A stretch of DNA of 64,000 nt from a virus. Position numbers and translations under genes: made by a program. Positions 49,298 to 58,357 of this stretch are shown here, one piece after another. Positions within the stretch are counted from its first letter, which is position 1, and every line of letters starts with the position of its first letter. The notes under the pieces were generated by a model that saw only the letters and a list, made by a program, of their open reading frames with translations, was not told the DNA's origin and did not search any database. The stretch covers positions 1 through 64,000 of IMG/VR virus record IMGVR_UViG_3300028786_000006. One strand, given 5' to 3'.

Positions 49298-51436
49298 TTA
49301 TTCAGCCAACAGAACGGTGAAGTCGTCGCGCAGCTGGTACTTGATGACCTTCTCGAAATATTCGCTGAATTCATCTTCGCGCTGGGTCACCACCATCAGG
49401 TTGGTGCTGTTGGCCATCTGGGCTTCGAACATGCCCATGAAGTCCACCACGCCTTGCTGGCTCAGGTTTTCCAGCACTTCGTCGAGGATCAGCAGGTTGC
49501 AACTGATCGAACTTTTCATCGAGGCGATTTCGCGCCAGGTGAACAAGATGGCCAGGTCGATCCGGCGCTGTTGACCGGTAGACAGGTCATACAGGTTCTG
49601 GTTCTTGCGGGTAGGGTCCGCCATCTCGATATTGAAGTCTTCGTCCATGACGAAGTTGATGTACATGCCCATGCCATCCAGGATCTCATTGACCCGGCGG
49701 TTGAAGAATGGGATGTACTGCTTCACCACGTCGGCCTTCACGCCGTTGTCCTTCAGGATGATCAGCAGGTCGCTGTAGTTCCGCACTTCCGCCTTCAGGG
49801 CGTCATACTTGGATACCAGGGCTTCCTTCTGGGTGTTCAACTCCTCCTGCTCAACTTTGAGCTTCTTCAGCTGCTCGTCAGCACCTTGGTCCAGGTTGCG
49901 TTCGATGATGTCGCGCTGGGTCTTGATCTCCGCCTGGAGAACCAAGATCTGGCCGTCCAACGAAGCAATCGCCGCGTTAAACTCATTCAGCTTCGTTACG
50001 AAGGCCATGTTGGCCTCTTTCAACGGCACCCTTTCGGCTTCGAGCTGGGCAGTTGCCGCCTTCCATTCAACCCGGACGCTGTCCAGGGCGCCTTCCATTT
50101 CAGAAGAGATACCCTGTACCACGGCCGGGCCGCTGAGGGCTTCCAGCGCCGCTGTTTGGTCGCTCACGTCTTTGGAGATGGCCGCGATTTCGTCTTCAGT
50201 GGCCTTCTTGGCGTCCAGGACCGCTTGCTCAGCCTCGGTCAGTTTCGGGGCCAGGCGCTCCAGACCAGAATTCACTTCAGCCGCGCTGGTTTCCATCTCA
50301 CCAGCAATGCGGTCTTTGTGCGCGTCAGGTACAACCTGCATGCAAGTTGGGCAATCACCCAACGAGCGGAAGCTGTTAGCCTTCGATAGTTCACCGCTCG
50401 CCTTGCGTTCCAGGTCACCCTTGATACCACGCATGCGGGTCAGTTTGGAGCTGGCTTCGTCCTGGGCGGCCCGGCCGCGAGCCGATGCTTCTTCAGTGCG
50501 GGTACGCTGATCGGTGTTCAGCGTACGCAGTTGGGTCTGGTGGGACAGGTTGATCTGTTGGATCCTGTCGCTGAAGCCCTTGCGGGTTTCTTCCAGGTTC
50601 GCATTGAACTGGTCATCGACGGTCTTGATCGATGTCTGGATCGCGGAAAGCTTGTCGGCTTCTACGGCTGCCTCTTCTGCCGTCTCCTGCCGCTTCGCGT
50701 CTAACCGGCTACGAACGTCACCCTTCTTACTGAGATCATCCTCGAGCGCGGTAATACGCTCCCGAGCGCTGGTTACGATGTCGCCCCGGTTCGTGTTGTG
50801 CTGCTCTACCAGCCGGGTCACTGAACTCAGCTTTTGGTCTACCGCGGTCATTTCAAACTCGACATCGCTGACCTGGCGGGCCAACACCTTCATGTCTTCC
50901 TTGGCCACTTCGTTCATAGAGCCGAAGATGCCGGTGCTGAGCATTTCGTCGGCCACGTGGCGGCGGGTACTGGCATCCATCTTGATGAACGGAACGAAGC
51001 GGTCACGGCCCAGGGCGATGACGTTTTCGAAGATGACGTGGTCGAAGCCCAGGACTTCCAGCAGACGCTTCTGGTTGTCCGTGTTATCGGAATCGTTCTT
51101 CCACAACTCACCTTCTTCGTGGACTTCGAACACTGCAGGCTTCTGGCCCCGGCGGACCAGGTAGTTCTTCCCACGAGCTTCGAACTCAACTTCTACCAGG
51201 CTGTCCTTGTTGGACTTGCTGTTGATGAGGGAAGTCTTGCGGGCCTTCTCGCCGTACGCCTTGTCGAACAGGCCGTAGTACAGGGCCGAGATAGTCGTGG
51301 TCGACTTACCAGCGCCGTTGTCCACCGACACGACCAGGGTGGAAGGGTTCTCGATGAGGTCAACCTCAATGAAGCTTGCCCCCACCGATCGGAAGTTCTT
51401 GCTGCGGACCTTCTGCAGAATTACCTTGTGGCTCAT
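49298..51436 (-). CDS. 46: gp46-like recombination nuclease ATPase subunit (Rad50/SbcC type)
   Basis: 712 aa (T4 gp46 is 560 aa, so the coiled coil is longer). Walker A NGAGKSTT (about 40-47), two long coiled-coil arms (about 190-350 and 380-560) around a CPTC zinc hook (about 362), Walker B LLILDEVLENL (about 652). With gp47 it resects double-strand ends and degrades host DNA. Coupled to gp47 by ATGA. Confidence 0.92.
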   Translation of the reverse strand: MSHKVILQKVRSKNFRSVGASFIEVDLIENPSTLVVSVDNGAGKSTTTISALYYGLFDKAYGEKARKTSLINSKSNKDSLVEVEFEARGKNYLVRRGQKPAVFEVHEEGELWKNDSDNTDNQKRLLEVLGFDHVIFENVIALGRDRFVPFIKMDASTRRHVADEMLSTGIFGSMNEVAKEDMKVLARQVSDVEFEMTAVDQKLSSVTRLVEQHNTNRGDIVTSARERITALEDDLSKKGDVRSRLDAKRQETAEEAAVEADKLSAIQTSIKTVDDQFNANLEETRKGFSDRIQQINLSHQTQLRTLNTDQRTRTEEASARGRAAQDEASSKLTRMRGIKGDLERKASGELSKANSFRSLGDCPTCMQVVPDAHKDRIAGEMETSAAEVNSGLERLAPKLTEAEQAVLDAKKATEDEIAAISKDVSDQTAALEALSGPAVVQGISSEMEGALDSVRVEWKAATAQLEAERVPLKEANMAFVTKLNEFNAAIASLDGQILVLQAEIKTQRDIIERNLDQGADEQLKKLKVEQEELNTQKEALVSKYDALKAEVRNYSDLLIILKDNGVKADVVKQYIPFFNRRVNEILDGMGMYINFVMDEDFNIEMADPTRKNQNLYDLSTGQQRRIDLAILFTWREIASMKSSISCNLLILDEVLENLSQQGVVDFMGMFEAQMANSTNLMVVTQREDEFSEYFEKVIKYQLRDDFTVLLAE

Positions 51437-52554
51437 ACCCGCTCCTCGGCGCGCTTCAGGACGTCAGCAGCAATCACCTTGAGGCGAGCCGCATCACTGA
51501 CCATTTCCTGGCGGTCGATGTAGTTGCTGACGACCTCGTTGGTCTTCAGGGTGTAGTTGATTTCGGAATGACCCGTACCGGCTTCAGTTTCAGCCTTCGT
51601 GGTTTCAACCATGATGGTCTTGTCGATCACCGCGTAGTCGATCAGCTCCAGCTTGTTGATGGCCGCGAGAAACTTCTTCATGTGGGCCGGCGTGCCGTGC
51701 TCGTTGATCAACACCTTCATTATGGTGCCTTTGAAGGCATCCAGCAATGAATCGTCAGTGTAGTCAGCCTTCGGGTCGTACTCGACCACAGAGAACATGG
51801 TCATCCATTCCGGGTTGTTGTTCTCGGTTTCTTCCATTGTGTCATGGTCGAGAACAGTGAAGCCCCGGTTGGCCCCGTCGACGTAATCGGCCCAGGTCAG
51901 GTGGTATGGTGCACCGATGTACCCGATGTTACGGCGGCGGCTGCGTGTGTGGTAATGGCCTGTCAACACCAGATCGAATCGATCGAAGATGCTGCTCTCC
52001 ATCCCATGCTCGCTCATGACACCGGAGTACATTGGGAACCCGGCCAGCTCAAGGTGGCCCACTACCACGTTTGCATCAACGGTGCGGAGGAACTCTAATG
52101 ACGCTTCGCGGTTTTCGTCGTTGATCCAGGGGAGCATGGCGATCTTGACGCCGTCCACCGGGGACACATACAGCTCAGCTTCGCGGTATGATTTGACCAG
52201 GCCGCCAGACAATCGATCAAGCAGCTCAACCCAGCTGATGCGGTTGGACTCACGGAGGGTGATGTCGTGGTTACCGGTGATGGCCATGATTTCGACGTCG
52301 ACGCCCTTGGCCTTCATCTGGTCCCGGTAGTTCTCCATCATTGGGAGCAACTTGGTGATGAGGAATTCGTAAACCCGGCCGTGTAGGGTCTTGCGGACAT
52401 CGAACAGGTCACCGACGAACACAACGCGAGCGATGCCCTGTTCGATCAGCTGGTCAAACATCCATTCCAACCACTGGGCCTGGAATTCCAGGAAGTGGTG
52501 ATTAGAGCTGCGAACCCCGAGGTGGAGGTCGCCAATCCATGCGGTACGCTTCAT
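51433..52554 (-). CDS. 47: gp47-like recombination nuclease (Mre11/SbcD type)
   Basis: 373 aa (T4 gp47 is 339 aa). Metallophosphoesterase motifs: GDLHLG (8-13), FVGDLFD (about 46-52), TGNHD (about 94), VVGHLEL, LTGHYHTR (about 198). Forms the nuclease complex with gp46. The start overlaps the gp55 stop region; operon order rnh-55-47-46 corresponds to T4 55-47-46. Confidence 0.93.
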   Translation of the reverse strand: MKRTAWIGDLHLGVRSSNHHFLEFQAQWLEWMFDQLIEQGIARVVFVGDLFDVRKTLHGRVYEFLITKLLPMMENYRDQMKAKGVDVEIMAITGNHDITLRESNRISWVELLDRLSGGLVKSYREAELYVSPVDGVKIAMLPWINDENREASLEFLRTVDANVVVGHLELAGFPMYSGVMSEHGMESSIFDRFDLVLTGHYHTRSRRRNIGYIGAPYHLTWADYVDGANRGFTVLDHDTMEETENNNPEWMTMFSVVEYDPKADYTDDSLLDAFKGTIMKVLINEHGTPAHMKKFLAAINKLELIDYAVIDKTIMVETTKAETEAGTGHSEINYTLKTNEVVSNYIDRQEMVSDAARLKVIAADVLKRAEERV

Positions 52555-53243
52555 ACTTCAAGTGCCTCTTCAGACATATCAGGTTCTTCAGCAGCGAAGA
52601 ATTCATCGAAAATGGATCGCGCTTGCGGCGGGGCGGCGGCGCGGGCTTTTTCAGCGTTCTTGACCCGGGTCACTTCCATCTTCGCTTCATACTCAGCGAT
52701 TCTGGTCATGTAGTCCTGAGTGAAACCGGATTCTTCCAGGGTGGCCATGGTATCCACGTTGTCCATGTCGTCGCCCAGGGCGGCAAATCCACCGGCCATC
52801 TCGAACAGCTTCAGCTTGTAGTACTCTTGGCGCTGTTCCATCTGGATACGGTTACCGAAGGTGTTCATCACAATGCGAGTGATGTACGAGAAGGCGTTCG
52901 GCTTGCCGCTGCGAGTGATGGCGAACGGGTCGAAGTTGTGCAGGTATGCACAGCAGTTTTCGATCGCGTCTTCAATCATCTCTTCTTTGTAGCTGTACCG
53001 GTTGTAGTTGAACCGGGTCGCGATGTTGCGGCTGATCTTGAGGATGCACAGACCAACAAACTCTGGCATCTTCGGGCGCTTTTCGTCGCCATTGGCGGCC
53101 GCCGCGTTACACTTGATACGCCACTCGGATAGGGAAGCGCTCAGCTTCACGTTGTCGACATAATGCGGGCGGGCGGGCTCTTCGGCTTTCAGGCTGTCGA
53201 GGGTGAGGCTGTCAATATCTTCAATGTCAAACTTCTCAGCCAT
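52551..53243 (-). CDS. 55: gp55-like late sigma factor
   Basis: 230 aa (T4 gp55 is 185 aa). Region-2-like helices are seen in the middle (NIATRFNYNRYSYKEEMIEDAIENCC, FAITRSGKPNAFSYITRIVMN), typical of gp55. Near the C-terminus SIFDEFFA resembles the clamp-binding peptide used for enhancement. Directs host RNA polymerase to late promoters; the TAAATA elements here are its likely targets. Overlaps rnh by 8 nt. Confidence 0.88.
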   Translation of the reverse strand: MAEKFDIEDIDSLTLDSLKAEEPARPHYVDNVKLSASLSEWRIKCNAAAANGDEKRPKMPEFVGLCILKISRNIATRFNYNRYSYKEEMIEDAIENCCAYLHNFDPFAITRSGKPNAFSYITRIVMNTFGNRIQMEQRQEYYKLKLFEMAGGFAALGDDMDNVDTMATLEESGFTQDYMTRIAEYEAKMEVTRVKNAEKARAAAPPQARSIFDEFFAAEEPDMSEEALEV

Positions 53244-53718
53244 TAGATCTCCGTACGCACAGACCAGGGAGGTCTATGGTTTCTGTTGAGTTATCGGATC
53301 CCGCGTTGGCCCAAACATCAGCCAGTTCGTTATTGGGTTCGCCGCTGTGGCCACGCTCCCATTTGACGGTATGCATGGTTTCATCCCAGAGGGAATAAAC
53401 TTCCTTCCAAAGTTCAAGGTTTTTAACCTTGGCCCCGGCGGACGTCTTCCAACCCCTGTGCTTCCAGCCCTTCATGTATTCAACGATACCTTTCTGAACA
53501 TACTGACTATCAGTAATGAACAGCAGAGGGGTATCACCTTTCCCGAACAGGCGGAGGGGTCGAATGAGTGCCAATAGCTCGCCGATGTTATTCGTCGAGG
53601 GGGCTGGTAGGTGGCCATATACCACGTGTGTCTTGTCGCGGATTTGAGTTACGAACGCCCAGCCTGCGCACTCGGTAGTCCGAGGTCGAGAGGAGCCATC
53701 CGTGTGGATAGTGAGCAT
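53236..53718 (-). CDS. RNase HI
   Basis: 160 aa. The DEDD catalytic set of RNase HI is visible: HTDGSS (Asp about 6), NNIGELLALI (Glu about 48), FITDSQYV (Asp about 69), NELADVWANAG (Asp about 133), with HSGEPNN loop. T4's own RNase H is a 5'-nuclease family protein, so this is a non-orthologous version. Removes RNA primers and R-loops. First gene of the 55-47-46 operon with a strong promoter. Confidence 0.88.
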   Translation of the reverse strand: MLTIHTDGSSRPRTTECAGWAFVTQIRDKTHVVYGHLPAPSTNNIGELLALIRPLRLFGKGDTPLLFITDSQYVQKGIVEYMKGWKHRGWKTSAGAKVKNLELWKEVYSLWDETMHTVKWERGHSGEPNNELADVWANAGSDNSTETIDLPGLCVRRSNG

Positions 53719-53745
53719 AAAGAGGCCTCTTGAATACAGGCCTCC

Positions 53746-53774
53746 ATTATACCACTCAAAGAGCTTCGGGGCAA
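53746..53774 (-). promoter_or_regulatory. strong sigma70-like promoter of the rnh-55-47-46 operon
   Basis: TTGCCC (53769-53774), 17-nt spacer, TATAAT (53746-53751). A GAGGCCT/AGGCCTC inverted repeat (53722-53728 / 53738-53744) in the leader includes the SD, so RNA folding could lower rnh translation. Confidence 0.8.
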
Positions 53775-53817
53775 CGAATTACGCGGCCCGAGCGGGGAGT
53801 TGAGCCAACTATCGGGC

Positions 53818-54603
53818 TCAAGGGACGGATACTGGATCCTGGGGGATTGCCTTGTAGATCAGGCAGGAGGTGTCGTTGGCCGTCAGGGTAACCAGGGCGT
53901 TAGAACCGTGTTGGTCGATTGCGATGGTGATCAACAGGTTCTCGTCTTCTGTCTCGGCGTTCTGGAGCGCGATGGACACCGAGAAGGACGGACATTTGAC
54001 GTCCAATGATGGTACGTTACTGACCGGCGGCGAAACCACCAAATCAGTTGCATACGTGTTATCCTGATTCACCCGGATCATCAGCGAAGCCTTACGGGTC
54101 ATCGCGGTCGTATCAGGGATGAGGTATGCACGCAGGTCCATATCGACCCAGATGGTGTCCTCGACGTTCGTGGGGACAATCATCTTGAAGAAGTTCACGC
54201 GCCCTGTTACCGAAGTGACAGGCTCGTTCATCACGCTGAGCTTCCGACCATTCTCAGATACCAGGCCGGTAATCGCCTGGTACGACTGCTTGAGGTAGGA
54301 GCCGTCGGATTGCACCTGGTAGAGCCCGCGCTTGCGGGGGTCAGGGTCGGCCGTCACGTAACCGATCGCGTCTTGAGGGAGCGGAGGGATCGTCTCAATG
54401 AGTGATTCGTATGAGTCGAACTCCACAATGGGGTGAAAATACCCCGTACTGGCCATTCGCCGGGCAATAGCCCCAATGCTCTCGACCGGGCCGTTGTCGG
54501 TCTGCATGATCCCATTGCCATTGATGAAGAAGTTGAACTTCTGCGACAAATTCTTGACCACGTCGAGCGCGTTCTGTACACTGGTTTCTAGGCTATTTCC
54601 CAT
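53818..54603 (-). CDS. probable virion protein, 261 aa
   Basis: The N-terminus is helical (LETSVQNALDVVKNLSQKF), the middle has tail-fibre-like short repeats (DPDPRKRGLYQVQSDGSYLK), and the C-terminal half is beta-rich. ATG at 54603, with a TAAGTA late-like element 39 nt upstream (54643-54648). The divergent neighbour at 54673 is of the same style. Looks structural (fibre or whisker); no family identified. Confidence 0.55.
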   Translation of the reverse strand: MGNSLETSVQNALDVVKNLSQKFNFFINGNGIMQTDNGPVESIGAIARRMASTGYFHPIVEFDSYESLIETIPPLPQDAIGYVTADPDPRKRGLYQVQSDGSYLKQSYQAITGLVSENGRKLSVMNEPVTSVTGRVNFFKMIVPTNVEDTIWVDMDLRAYLIPDTTAMTRKASLMIRVNQDNTYATDLVVSPPVSNVPSLDVKCPSFSVSIALQNAETEDENLLITIAIDQHGSNALVTLTANDTSCLIYKAIPQDPVSVP

Positions 54604-54625
54604 GTTGAGGGTCTCTGAGCAGGGT

Positions 54626-54631
54626 TAAATA
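54626..54631 (+). promoter_or_regulatory. candidate late promoter core (TAAATA)
   Basis: GGTTAAATACG, 41 nt before the 54673 start; the minus-strand variant TAAGTATCG (54643-54648) serves 53818-54603. Confidence 0.5.
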
Positions 54632-54672
54632 CGTTCAACGATACTTACACGACCACCGTTCCGGGGATCGAC

Positions 54673-55413
54673 ATGCTACCAACCAAATACAGATCACTGT
54701 TCACCGGCACCGAGATCGATCAGATTCTCCAGTCGGTGCGAGACAAGATCGACAAGTCTGCAATCACACAAGACTTCAGCAGCGGCGAGGCGGACCAAGT
54801 TGTGTCTGCAGCGGCTGTCAAAGCCCTGTCAGAAGCGTTCGACAACACTTTCACCCCTACCGGCGTGAAGGAACTTCTGGCCCAGGCCCCTGACTCCAAC
54901 ATCTTCACCGATGACGACAAGCGCAAGGTCGATGCGATCAACGTCCAGTTCAAGGGCACCGTGGTGGACATTCCATCGCGTGACGCCATCGACACCGCCC
55001 AGTACACCGGGGGTGAAGTCATCCTGGTTCTGCGTACGGCGGCCCGCACAACTGAATTCCAGTGGTGGGACGGCCTGACAGACTCATGGGAGCCCGTGAA
55101 TGCCGGCGTGGGTGACATTGAGACGGTAGTTCTGCCGACTGGTACCACTGTCATCGCCGGGTACGACTCCACTCTCATCTCTGGAGTCAAATACGTCATC
55201 CACGGCAAATCCGCCACTGGGGATTCCCATATGGCGGAGGTGATGATCGTGAGCAAGGGGGTTGAGATCAGCTTCTCGGTCTTCGCTGAGGTGGTGGCCG
55301 GCGTTGATGCATTCTACCTCTCTGTCACCAAAACGGGCGACGAGGTCGAACTCAATGTTACGACCACCACGGCTCTGACTTCAATCACTATCTTGAAGCA
55401 AGCCGAGTTTTAA
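54673..55413 (+). CDS. probable structural/fibre-related protein, 246 aa
   Basis: Residues 1-60 are helical (YRSLFTGTEIDQILQSV); 75-120 contain a FTDDDKRKVDAI pattern common in phage fibre and baseplate decoration proteins; the C-terminal half is an all-beta domain (ISFSVFAEVVAGVDAFYL). Late element upstream. Its end overlaps the convergent gene 55410-56033 by 4 nt, with no terminator between. Confidence 0.6.
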   Translation: MLPTKYRSLFTGTEIDQILQSVRDKIDKSAITQDFSSGEADQVVSAAAVKALSEAFDNTFTPTGVKELLAQAPDSNIFTDDDKRKVDAINVQFKGTVVDIPSRDAIDTAQYTGGEVILVLRTAARTTEFQWWDGLTDSWEPVNAGVGDIETVVLPTGTTVIAGYDSTLISGVKYVIHGKSATGDSHMAEVMIVSKGVEISFSVFAEVVAGVDAFYLSVTKTGDEVELNVTTTTALTSITILKQAEF

Positions 55414-56033
55414 GAATGCTTCGCACCCTTCCGGATCTTGTTCGAGCGGCCGTACCGGCGGGTGGTGTCGCGGATCGATTCGCTGGTGTCGATCAAAATG
55501 GCGTCGAGCTCAAAAACAGCCGGATCGATCTCATTGAGCTTGATCTGGTATTGCTTCTCGATGGCGGCTGAGAGGTCCTTCAAGGCATCCTTCACCCAGC
55601 CCTTGACCTTCTCTTCCTTCGACACGTAGGTCCCAGGAACGCACTTGTGGCGTGGGAGGCCGGCGAACAACTTCTTCTGCTTGATCAGCTCGTGGTAGAG
55701 CCAAGTCATGTGGCGGACGTACTGCTCGAGATACAGGCGGAAGTAGGACTGATGGCCCAGGTAGCAGCCCTCAAACTCGTCATCAGGGACCAGCGGGCAG
55801 TGATGCAGCCAAGGATTGCGGCCGATCGCCGCCGGGTTGAACGAATCGCCCAGGTCAAGGCTCACACGACCTTCCCAGGTCTCCGCTTTGCGGTTCCAGG
55901 TAGGGTTACGTCGGCCGACCACCTTGCCGTCAGGGGTGGCAGTGAAAAATTTGATACCGCGCAGAAAGCGGTCGTTCATTACACGAGGGCGGCGGGCGGA
56001 TTTGACGTTCTTGACCTGGACTTCGGCGTTCAT
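55410..56033 (-). CDS. hypothetical protein, 207 aa
   Basis: ATG at 56033 overlaps the previous stop (ATGA). Basic at both ends, helical middle (YFRLYLEQYVRHMTWLYHELI), and a CVPGTYVSKEEK loop. No motif recognised; size and position suggest an early/middle gene. Converges with the late gene 54673-55413. Confidence 0.6.
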   Translation of the reverse strand: MNAEVQVKNVKSARRPRVMNDRFLRGIKFFTATPDGKVVGRRNPTWNRKAETWEGRVSLDLGDSFNPAAIGRNPWLHHCPLVPDDEFEGCYLGHQSYFRLYLEQYVRHMTWLYHELIKQKKLFAGLPRHKCVPGTYVSKEEKVKGWVKDALKDLSAAIEKQYQIKLNEIDPAVFELDAILIDTSESIRDTTRRYGRSNKIRKGAKHS

Positions 56034-56263
56034 AGTGTGACCCCAACGGAATTCAAATTGGTGGTGTAGTAGAGTTCGACAGCATTTTGAGCTGCGGTGA
56101 GGGTTTCGCGTTCTGTGTGGTTGAGGAGCGAATCAGGAATCGTGAGGCACAGGGATTCAGTCAAAACCGACAGTTCGTACATCTTGTCACGGAAACCATG
56201 GCTTTTCCGGTCTTTAGCCGGGGTGGCGTTGATCTCTTTGAGCAGTTTAGTCAATCGTTGCAT
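56030..56263 (-). CDS. hypothetical protein, 77 aa
   Basis: ATG at 56263 (MQRLTKLLKEINATP) is chosen; the frame continues upstream from a TTG at 56308 that lies inside the 24-aa ORF. Helical, charged. It starts 4 nt after the stop of the small lipoprotein-like gene, suggesting coupling, and overlaps the next gene by ATGA. Confidence 0.55.
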   Translation of the reverse strand: MQRLTKLLKEINATPAKDRKSHGFRDKMYELSVLTESLCLTIPDSLLNHTERETLTAAQNAVELYYTTNLNSVGVTL

Positions 56264-56267
56264 GTGT

Positions 56268-56342
56268 TCAAACCAGGGCCGGGGCGGCGTGGCATGCAGC
56301 CAGCGCAAAGGCCATCAAAGTGAGTTGAATTACGGCCTTCAT
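56268..56342 (-). CDS. tiny lipoprotein-like peptide, 24 aa
   Basis: ATG at 56342 with GAGGAC 8 nt upstream; stop at 56268-56270. The sequence is a lipoprotein signal (MKAVIQLTLMAFALAAC) with lipobox LAAC at residues 14-17 and only seven residues after Cys. It could be a minimal membrane lipopeptide or a leader that couples translation to the 56263 gene. Confidence 0.45.
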   Translation of the reverse strand: MKAVIQLTLMAFALAACHAAPALV

Positions 56343-56437
56343 TTGAAGGGTCCTCTATGTGTTCTATGGGGCCTAAATTACCTTAGAATCAGGGACTTAG
56401 ACAACATCCCCAGTACTCAACATCAAGGATCAAACTT

Positions 56438-56629
56438 ATGGGCCGTATCACCGAATTCAAACTACGTGCAGTTATCACTTCAACCGGTCAAGAGATTGAA
56501 GGTTTTTATCCTGTTCCACACTACGCCGAAATGGTTGAGTCTGGAATGAGCGAAGCTGAAATCCAGCTTGCGGTCATGGACGAATGGCTGGCAACCCAAG
56601 TGTCTATCGTCGAGGCCAAGAAAGTATGA
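56438..56629 (+). CDS. hypothetical protein, 63 aa
   Basis: ATG at 56438 lies about 5 nt after AAGGATC. A beta start (ITEFKLRAVITSTGQEIEGF) precedes a helix (SEAEIQLAVMDEWLATQVS). Coupled by ATGA to the small membrane protein gene that follows. The promoter upstream is unclear (a TAGAAT hexamer at about 56387). Confidence 0.6.
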   Translation: MGRITEFKLRAVITSTGQEIEGFYPVPHYAEMVESGMSEAEIQLAVMDEWLATQVSIVEAKKV

Positions 56630-56775
56630 AACCACATGCAGTCCTCATGGCTCTGCTGCTCGTCATCAACCTCTTGACGTTCGGTCAGTACCCCGTAACG
56701 CTCGAGCAACGATACCCGCGTTGGAACTCAAACGGCGCCCATTACATTGTTCGGGCACCTCGACATCGCTACTGA
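56626..56775 (+). CDS. small exported/membrane protein, 49 aa
   Basis: ATG at 56626 overlaps the previous stop (ATGA). The N-terminus KPHAVLMALLLVINLLTF is a signal peptide or signal anchor, followed by a basic/aromatic periplasmic part (RYPRWNSNGAHYIVRAPRHRY). Ends 6 nt before a strong terminator region. Function unknown. Confidence 0.6.
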   Translation: MKPHAVLMALLLVINLLTFGQYPVTLEQRYPRWNSNGAHYIVRAPRHRY

Positions 56776-56781
56776 AAAATC

Positions 56782-56814
56782 AAAAGGCCGACCTGGTTTC
56801 CCAGGTCGGCCTTT
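56782..56814. terminator. bidirectional terminator before uvsW
   Basis: AAAAGGCCGACCTGG / CCAGGTCGGCCTTTT perfect 15-bp stem with a TTTC loop; convergent + small genes and - uvsW. Confidence 0.9.
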
Positions 56815-56816
56815 TT

Positions 56817-58325
56817 CTATTGGGCTTCGAAACGCCGTTTGGTCGTCTCATGCCCCTCTGCCTCATAGAACTCAGTGCGCTTGAGTGCATGCCTGACCGC
56901 GTAGTTGTTGCGGCCGGCGGTCCTCAAATCATCCACCAGGTCGTACAGGTTGGAGTAGTCCTTCGACTTGTGAAGACGCAGCACCCGCCCGATGGACTGG
57001 AGCACCCTCACGATCGATTTGGACGGGTGACAGAACACGATGTTGCGCAACCGCTTGATGCTGATGCCCGTGCTCACGCACCCATATGTCCCCAAGATGA
57101 TCACGCCATCCTCGGCTTCGGCTAACGCCTTGATCATATCCCGCTCACCAGTCTTGACGTCGCCGTGAATTACCTTGACGTCGAGCCCGGCTTCCTTCAT
57201 CAGCCCTTCCAGCAAGAGCAAGTGGCTATCCACGCGCTCGAACAGGAACAGGCTGTTCCCCTTCAAGGATCTCGCCAGATTGACGATGACCTTGTTCCGC
57301 CACTGATGTTCGAACAGGAATTCAACCTCCTGCTGGAACGACAGCGCTTCCCCGTCTTTCCCACCCCCGTTCACGTGTAACCGGTCGGCTATGTTGTATG
57401 ACAGCAACAGCTGACGCACATAGACCTTGGTCGCCCGGCCGCTATCGATCAACTCTTTGGTGGTGACCACCCGTTGCGCCGGCCCGAAGCACGCCTGTAC
57501 TGCAATCGGGTGCAGCTCGTTGTCCTTCAGCGTACCGGTCAGGCCGATGCGGATGAAAGCGTTCGTGCTGTAGTTGCAGATGTTGGTGAGCTTCTTGGCG
57601 GACGCGCCGTGGCATTCATCGACCAGCAGTACAGCCATCTGCTCGAAGAAATCGCGATCCATGTCCTGGATGGCTTGCCATGTGGAGATAAAGATGGGCT
57701 TCGGAGAGGCCTTCGTTGCGCCGTCCACGATACCATGTACCTTGGCAGCAGCGTTCCAGCCATTCCTCTTCGAGTAGTCCGAGAAGTCCTTCGAGAGCTG
57801 GTTCACGAGCTGGGCCGTCGGCACCACCACGATCTTCTTCATCTCAGGATACAGCTCGTCATAGAAGCGGTTGATCAGGTAGATGATCAGCGACTTGCCC
57901 GCGCTTGTGGCGGCCAGCAGCGTCAGCTTCTGATACTTGACAGTCAGGAACAGGGACTCGACCTGGTAGTCATATGGCGATATGGATTCGCCGTCTTCGT
58001 CGCTGATGTCCAACGAGTCGACCCAGGCCTGAATCTCTGCCCGGGTGATCTTGTTGATCAGGTTCTTCTGGAGCCCAGGGTCTACCGTGTAGGTGTACTT
58101 GGATTCCTTCAGCCACCTGAGCAGGATGAACAACAGCCCGGCCTGCATCTTGCCGGTCTTCTTGTCGTACATGCGCACAGTCCCATCCCACTTGTTCCAC
58201 TTGGTGGGCACATGGGTCGGGTCCAGGTACTTGAACGACTGATAGATGTCCTCGATGCAGCTGTCATCTTCGGCGGTTACCTTGATGAAGCTCTCATTCA
58301 GCGAGGTGATATGGAACTGGCCCAT
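56817..58325 (-). CDS. uvsW: UvsW-like SF2 helicase
   Basis: 502 aa, like T4 UvsW. N-terminal small domain (1-110), then Walker A LAATSAGKSLI (about 140-150), DECH box LLVDECHGA (about 235), motif III LTGTL, and C-terminal motifs ILGTYGCVSTGI and QSIGRVLR. It unwinds R-loops and branched DNA and helps the switch from origin-dependent to recombination-dependent replication. Starts an operon continuing upstream on - with the nuclease gene. Confidence 0.92.
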   Translation of the reverse strand: MGQFHITSLNESFIKVTAEDDSCIEDIYQSFKYLDPTHVPTKWNKWDGTVRMYDKKTGKMQAGLLFILLRWLKESKYTYTVDPGLQKNLINKITRAEIQAWVDSLDISDEDGESISPYDYQVESLFLTVKYQKLTLLAATSAGKSLIIYLINRFYDELYPEMKKIVVVPTAQLVNQLSKDFSDYSKRNGWNAAAKVHGIVDGATKASPKPIFISTWQAIQDMDRDFFEQMAVLLVDECHGASAKKLTNICNYSTNAFIRIGLTGTLKDNELHPIAVQACFGPAQRVVTTKELIDSGRATKVYVRQLLLSYNIADRLHVNGGGKDGEALSFQQEVEFLFEHQWRNKVIVNLARSLKGNSLFLFERVDSHLLLLEGLMKEAGLDVKVIHGDVKTGERDMIKALAEAEDGVIILGTYGCVSTGISIKRLRNIVFCHPSKSIVRVLQSIGRVLRLHKSKDYSNLYDLVDDLRTAGRNNYAVRHALKRTEFYEAEGHETTKRRFEAQ

Positions 58326-58357
58326 AGCGGCTTTCCGTTAGACTTCAATATTCTAAC

